From assembly GCF_021648855.1 (NCBI RefSeq), contig NZ_JAKJHX010000045.1, positions 1-33,816 on the forward strand: a stretch of 33,816 nt of DNA. The letters are read 5' to 3'. The notes beneath the pieces were generated by a model. The model saw nothing but the letters and a program-made list of their open reading frames with translations. It was not told the DNA's origin and made no database searches. The position numbers and the translations under genes are program-made. The DNA comes from Tychonema litorale BBK16. GTDB lineage: Bacteria > Cyanobacteriota > Cyanobacteriia > Cyanobacteriales > Microcoleaceae. Positions 31,546 through 33,816 of this stretch are shown piece after piece (position 1 is the first letter of the stretch; the number at the start of each line of letters is the position of its first letter).

Positions 31546-32226
31546 CTAAATACTATCTGGATCGATGTTCAATTCGCGTAGTTTGGCAGCTAAACGTTGA
31601 GCAATTTGCTCGGCTTGTTCAGCCCTTTGAGACTCTTGTTGTAAACGCTGACGATCCAATAACCTCTCTGCTTCTAATTCCCCATAGGAAAGAAACTTTT
31701 CTCCATTCGGTCGATAAATTTCTAACCCATCTTCGCCTAACTCAAATCGCACACCTAATCTCGGACTAATCCATCCCTCCATCGGCTCAATAACTTCTAA
31801 ATCTCCCTCAATTCTTTGCCAACCTTCCAACTCATTTCTTTCGGGATCGTAAAGATAATACTCCTCAACTCCATGACGCTGGTAAAATGAAAGTTTCTTA
31901 TTCATTTTAGTGTTACTGTCGTTGTGGGAGCGAATCTCAAACACAACTTGAGGGCCAACATTATCCTCTCGATATTGTATGTAAGAAGGGCGATCGCCTT
32001 TTGGTCTCCCAAATATCACCATCGTATCAGGCGCTTGAGAAATATCGATTCTCCCCTCAACGGGATACCAGAGTAAATCGGCGGCTACAAAAACGTTTGG
32101 GTCATCCTTAAACAGCGATTCGCAACCTTCTTTGATTTTGACAATTAATTTGTATTGAATTGTGCTTTCTGCCATTGGTTGACCGTCGCTGGAAGGATAA
32201 ATGATTTCTGCGGTTGTGACTTGCAT
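31546..32226 (-). CDS. Uma2 family (DUF820) PD-(D/E)XK nuclease-like protein
   Basis: A 226-residue member of the Uma2 family, very numerous in cyanobacteria. The restriction-endonuclease-like core is visible: ADLLWYPVEGR, APDTMVIFG with the PD motif (D67), VVFEIRSHND with E97, KLSFYQRHGVEEYYLYDP. The usual basic residue after the Glu is Arg (EIRS), so activity is uncertain. A C-terminal coiled-coil-like tail rich in Gln, Arg and Glu (about 185-226, RLLDRQRLQQESQRAEQAEQ) is typical of the subtype. No partner gene is adjacent. Its cellular role is not established; links to mobile DNA are only suggested. Confidence 0.9.
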   Translation of the reverse strand: MQVTTAEIIYPSSDGQPMAESTIQYKLIVKIKEGCESLFKDDPNVFVAADLLWYPVEGRIDISQAPDTMVIFGRPKGDRPSYIQYREDNVGPQVVFEIRSHNDSNTKMNKKLSFYQRHGVEEYYLYDPERNELEGWQRIEGDLEVIEPMEGWISPRLGVRFELGEDGLEIYRPNGEKFLSYGELEAERLLDRQRLQQESQRAEQAEQIAQRLAAKLRELNIDPDSI

Positions 32227-32273
32227 AGTGGTTGTCTCCGAGAATTATCTAACAATATTTACGAATGGTGACC

Positions 32274-32340
32274 AGAAACCGGGTTTTTTGCAACAATACT
32301 TTGTGACAACTCCCAGATTCAGTAAAAACCCGGTTTCTTT
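32274..32340. repeat. AGAAACCGGGTTTTT inverted repeat, copy 2
   Basis: Same arms as at 10836-10900 with a related spacer (GCAACAATACTT / CAGATTCAGT compared with GCGAAAATACTT / CAGATTCGGT) and the same right continuation TGTCGGAG. Confidence 0.75.
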
Positions 32341-32441
32341 TGTCGGAGTCTGTAAATCATGTAAGTTTAATTATACTATTATAGTGGCAACAAAATAGAT
32401 TCAGTTGCTATAATGATAGATATCCTAAATCTGTGGTGACG

Positions 32442-32693
32442 ATGAACGTTATTCTTGCCATACCAGAAGACTTGCAAACCTATATTGAAGATCAAATTCA
32501 GGCAGGGACTTACACCAGTGCGGTAGAATATTTTCTAGATTTGGCGGAGCAAGATCGCCAGCGAAAACAGGCACAAGCCAAGTTAGAAAATTTGTTGCAA
32601 GAGGGTTTAGATTCAGATAGCGAAACCGTGACGGCTGCATACTGGCAGAATTTGCGCGCATCGGTTTTCGGTGGGGATTCGCAACAGACATGA
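32442..32693 (+). CDS. ParD-like antitoxin
   Basis: An 83-residue protein from ATG 32442 (MNVILAIPEDLQTYIEDQIQ); a GTG at 32433 is possible but adds only three residues. The pattern ILAIPEDLQTYIEDQIQAGTYTSAVEYFLDLAEQDRQRK is that of ribbon-helix-helix antitoxins of the ParD/CopG type, where the strand binds DNA, and the acidic tail (EGLDSDSETVTAAYWQNLRASVF) binds the toxin. It overlaps the toxin gene by 4 bp (ATGA). It probably represses its own promoter. Confidence 0.87.
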   Translation: MNVILAIPEDLQTYIEDQIQAGTYTSAVEYFLDLAEQDRQRKQAQAKLENLLQEGLDSDSETVTAAYWQNLRASVFGGDSQQT

Positions 32694-33022
32694 GTTATCA
32701 GTTAATTGTCAAAAATCGCGCTACTCAAGATCTCAGGCAACAAGCAAACTATATTTTGGTAAATGGAAATGTTCCGGCTGCCGAGCAATTTCTAGAGTTA
32801 GCTGAAGCTACTTTTGCCCAATTAGCGACGATACCGGGAATGGGTAAGATCGTGCGATTGGTATCTTCTCGCATGGGGGAAATTCGTCAGTGGCGCATTA
32901 AAGATTTTCAGGATTATCTAATATTTTACCAAATTCAGGACGATCGGGTTGAGATTCTTCGGGTTTTGCATGGTGCTCGGGATTTGGAAGACATTTTATC
33001 TAACATCAATGAAGAAATGTAA
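32690..33022 (+). CDS. ParE/RelE-superfamily toxin
   Basis: A 110-residue ParE-type toxin. Family pattern: LIVKNRATQDLRQQANYIL, AAEQFLELAEATFAQLATIPGMG and the closing FQDYLIFYQIQDDRVEILRVLHGARDLEDIL. ParE relatives inhibit DNA gyrase; the presence of RVLHGARD with a ParD-type partner supports ParE more than an mRNA interferase. No damage is seen. A strong hairpin follows 28 bp after the stop. Confidence 0.9.
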   Translation: MSYQLIVKNRATQDLRQQANYILVNGNVPAAEQFLELAEATFAQLATIPGMGKIVRLVSSRMGEIRQWRIKDFQDYLIFYQIQDDRVEILRVLHGARDLEDILSNINEEM

Positions 33023-33049
33023 CCTAGTGCTACCCAATGGCGATCGATC

Positions 33050-33102
33050 CAATAACAGTTCGATCGCCCGCAATTTGTATCGGCGCGATCGAACTGTTAT
33101 TG
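33050..33102. terminator. Long hairpin between convergent genes, carrying HIP1 half-sites
   Basis: Perfect 18-bp inverted repeat CAATAACAGTTCGATCGC (33050-33067) and its complement (33085-33102) around a 17-base loop. It lies between the ParE-type gene and the convergent TPR gene and even includes the latter's stop codon. It probably acts as a bidirectional terminator. Confidence 0.65.
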
Positions 33103-33816
33103 AATTAATTCTTGAAATTTTGGGTGCGATCGCATACTGTCAAAATCCGAGTCAGCTTGTGCCATTTCTCGGTATTTGTCAGGATTCAGATTGATGGCTT
33201 GCTGCAAATTTTGAATCGCTTTGTCAATCTGACTGTGTAACGCATAACAGCAAGCTTTATTATAGAATGCTTCGGGGTCATCTGGTTTGATTTTTAAGGC
33301 TTTGTCGTAGGAGGCGATCGCTTCTTCTAATCTTCCTAAAGTACCCAGTGCATTGCCCCGATTGTTCCAGGCTTCGTGTAAATCTGATTTGATTTCTAAG
33401 GCTTTGTCGAAGGAGGCTCTCGCTTCTTCCAATCTTTCTAAACGAGCCAGTGCACTGCCCCGATTGTTCCAGGCTTCGTGTTTATCTGGTTTGATTTCTA
33501 AGGCTTTGTCGTAGGAGGCTATCGCTTCTTCCAATCTTCCTAAATTACGCAGTGCAATGCCCCGATTGTTCCAGGCTTCGTGAAAATCTGGTTTGATTTC
33601 TAAGGCTTTGTCGTAGGAGGCTATCGCTTCTTCCAACCTGCCTAAATCATCCAGTGCAGTGCCCCGATTGTTCCAGGCTTCGTGATAATCTGGTTTGATT
33701 TGTAAGGCTTTGTCATAGGAGGCGATCGCATCTTCCAGCCTGCCTAAATTACGCAGTGCATTGCCCCGATTGTTCCAGGCTTCGTGATAATCTGGTTTGA
33801 TTTGTAAGGCTTTGTC
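33097..33816 (-). CDS. TPR-repeat protein, 3' part (runs off the window)
   Basis: The frame is open to the right edge, giving 239 visible residues; an apparent start at 33636 is an internal TTG (Leu) codon and not used. It has about six TPRs of 34 residues (HEAWNNRGNALRNLGRLEEAIASYDKALEIKPD) and a closing segment (AIQNLQQAINLNPDKYREMAQADSDFDSMRSHPKFQELIQ) shared with the TPR protein at 29988. The repeats are nearly identical in DNA: the string CGATTGTTCCAGGCTTCGTG starts at 33359, 33461, 33563, 33665 and 33767, exactly 102 bp apart, which shows recent expansion. It is a protein-interaction scaffold of unknown partner. Confidence 0.9.
   Translation of the reverse strand, partial: DKALQIKPDYHEAWNNRGNALRNLGRLEDAIASYDKALQIKPDYHEAWNNRGTALDDLGRLEEAIASYDKALEIKPDFHEAWNNRGIALRNLGRLEEAIASYDKALEIKPDKHEAWNNRGSALARLERLEEARASFDKALEIKSDLHEAWNNRGNALGTLGRLEEAIASYDKALKIKPDDPEAFYNKACCYALHSQIDKAIQNLQQAINLNPDKYREMAQADSDFDSMRSHPKFQELIQ

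Noticed and set aside
33637..33816. Internal start at 33636 for the last TPR gene
   Set aside because: The codon is TTG in a conserved TPR Leu position, and the frame stays open with further TPRs to the window edge.

Overview
The window looks like chromosomal DNA from a filamentous, probably non-heterocystous cyanobacterium (Oscillatoriales type, for example near Microcoleus or Oscillatoria). The signs are very frequent HIP1 octamers (GCGATCGC), heptanucleotide tandem repeats, C-rich and 'GGCAGTGCC' hairpin repeats of a cyanobacterial kind, a tRNA without encoded CCA, and typical cyanobacterial families (RTX adhesins, CHAT, STAND, Uma2, TPR). The genus is inference. Most genes are on the minus strand.

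Layout: 1-3430 holds the 3' end of a large RTX/Ig-like secreted protein, a short membrane-anchored stub and a small secreted protein. 3490-6079 is a palindromic repeat cluster and a BcsA-like cellulose synthase. 6080-6482 is a nest of three repeat elements inserted into one another. 6483-9140 has a conserved hypothetical gene and a CHAT-FHA protease-like protein. 9387-10623 carries two unrelated toxin-antitoxin pairs back to back. 10949-11482 is a secreted VKOR-like thioredoxin. 11609-16060 is a 1483-residue RTX protein with a Pro-Thr repeat linker. 16313-18720 is a STAND (NB-ARC) gene preceded by an unusual tandem repeat block and joined to the broken 3' part of a WYL-domain gene.

The most striking region is 18849-25534. 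It is an apparent minus-strand operon coding, in order of transcription, for a NodU/CmcH-type O-carbamoyltransferase, an SxtJ-family membrane protein, a 54-residue DUF5989/SxtK-like protein that a standard ORF cut-off misses, an SGNH/GDSL hydrolase, and two tandem SGNH-like membrane-anchored paralogues. The first four match the order sxtI-sxtJ-sxtK-sxtL of saxitoxin clusters, but none of the toxin-skeleton genes is present here. I infer a general membrane-associated carbamoylation/decarbamoylation module acting on a glycan or other surface compound, not toxin synthesis. Two heptamer arrays fill the gap between the first two genes; one supplies the stop codon and the other abuts the next start.

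25652-33816 holds a zinc-ribbon membrane protein, BirA, a MITE-like element, tRNA-Leu(UAG) with its terminator, a peptidoglycan-binding protein, an M32 carboxypeptidase, a TPR protein, a Uma2 nuclease-like protein, a ParD/ParE-type pair and the 3' part of a second TPR protein with exact 102-bp repeats. The window is rich in small mobile repeats and conflict or stress modules (three TA pairs, CHAT, STAND, Uma2).
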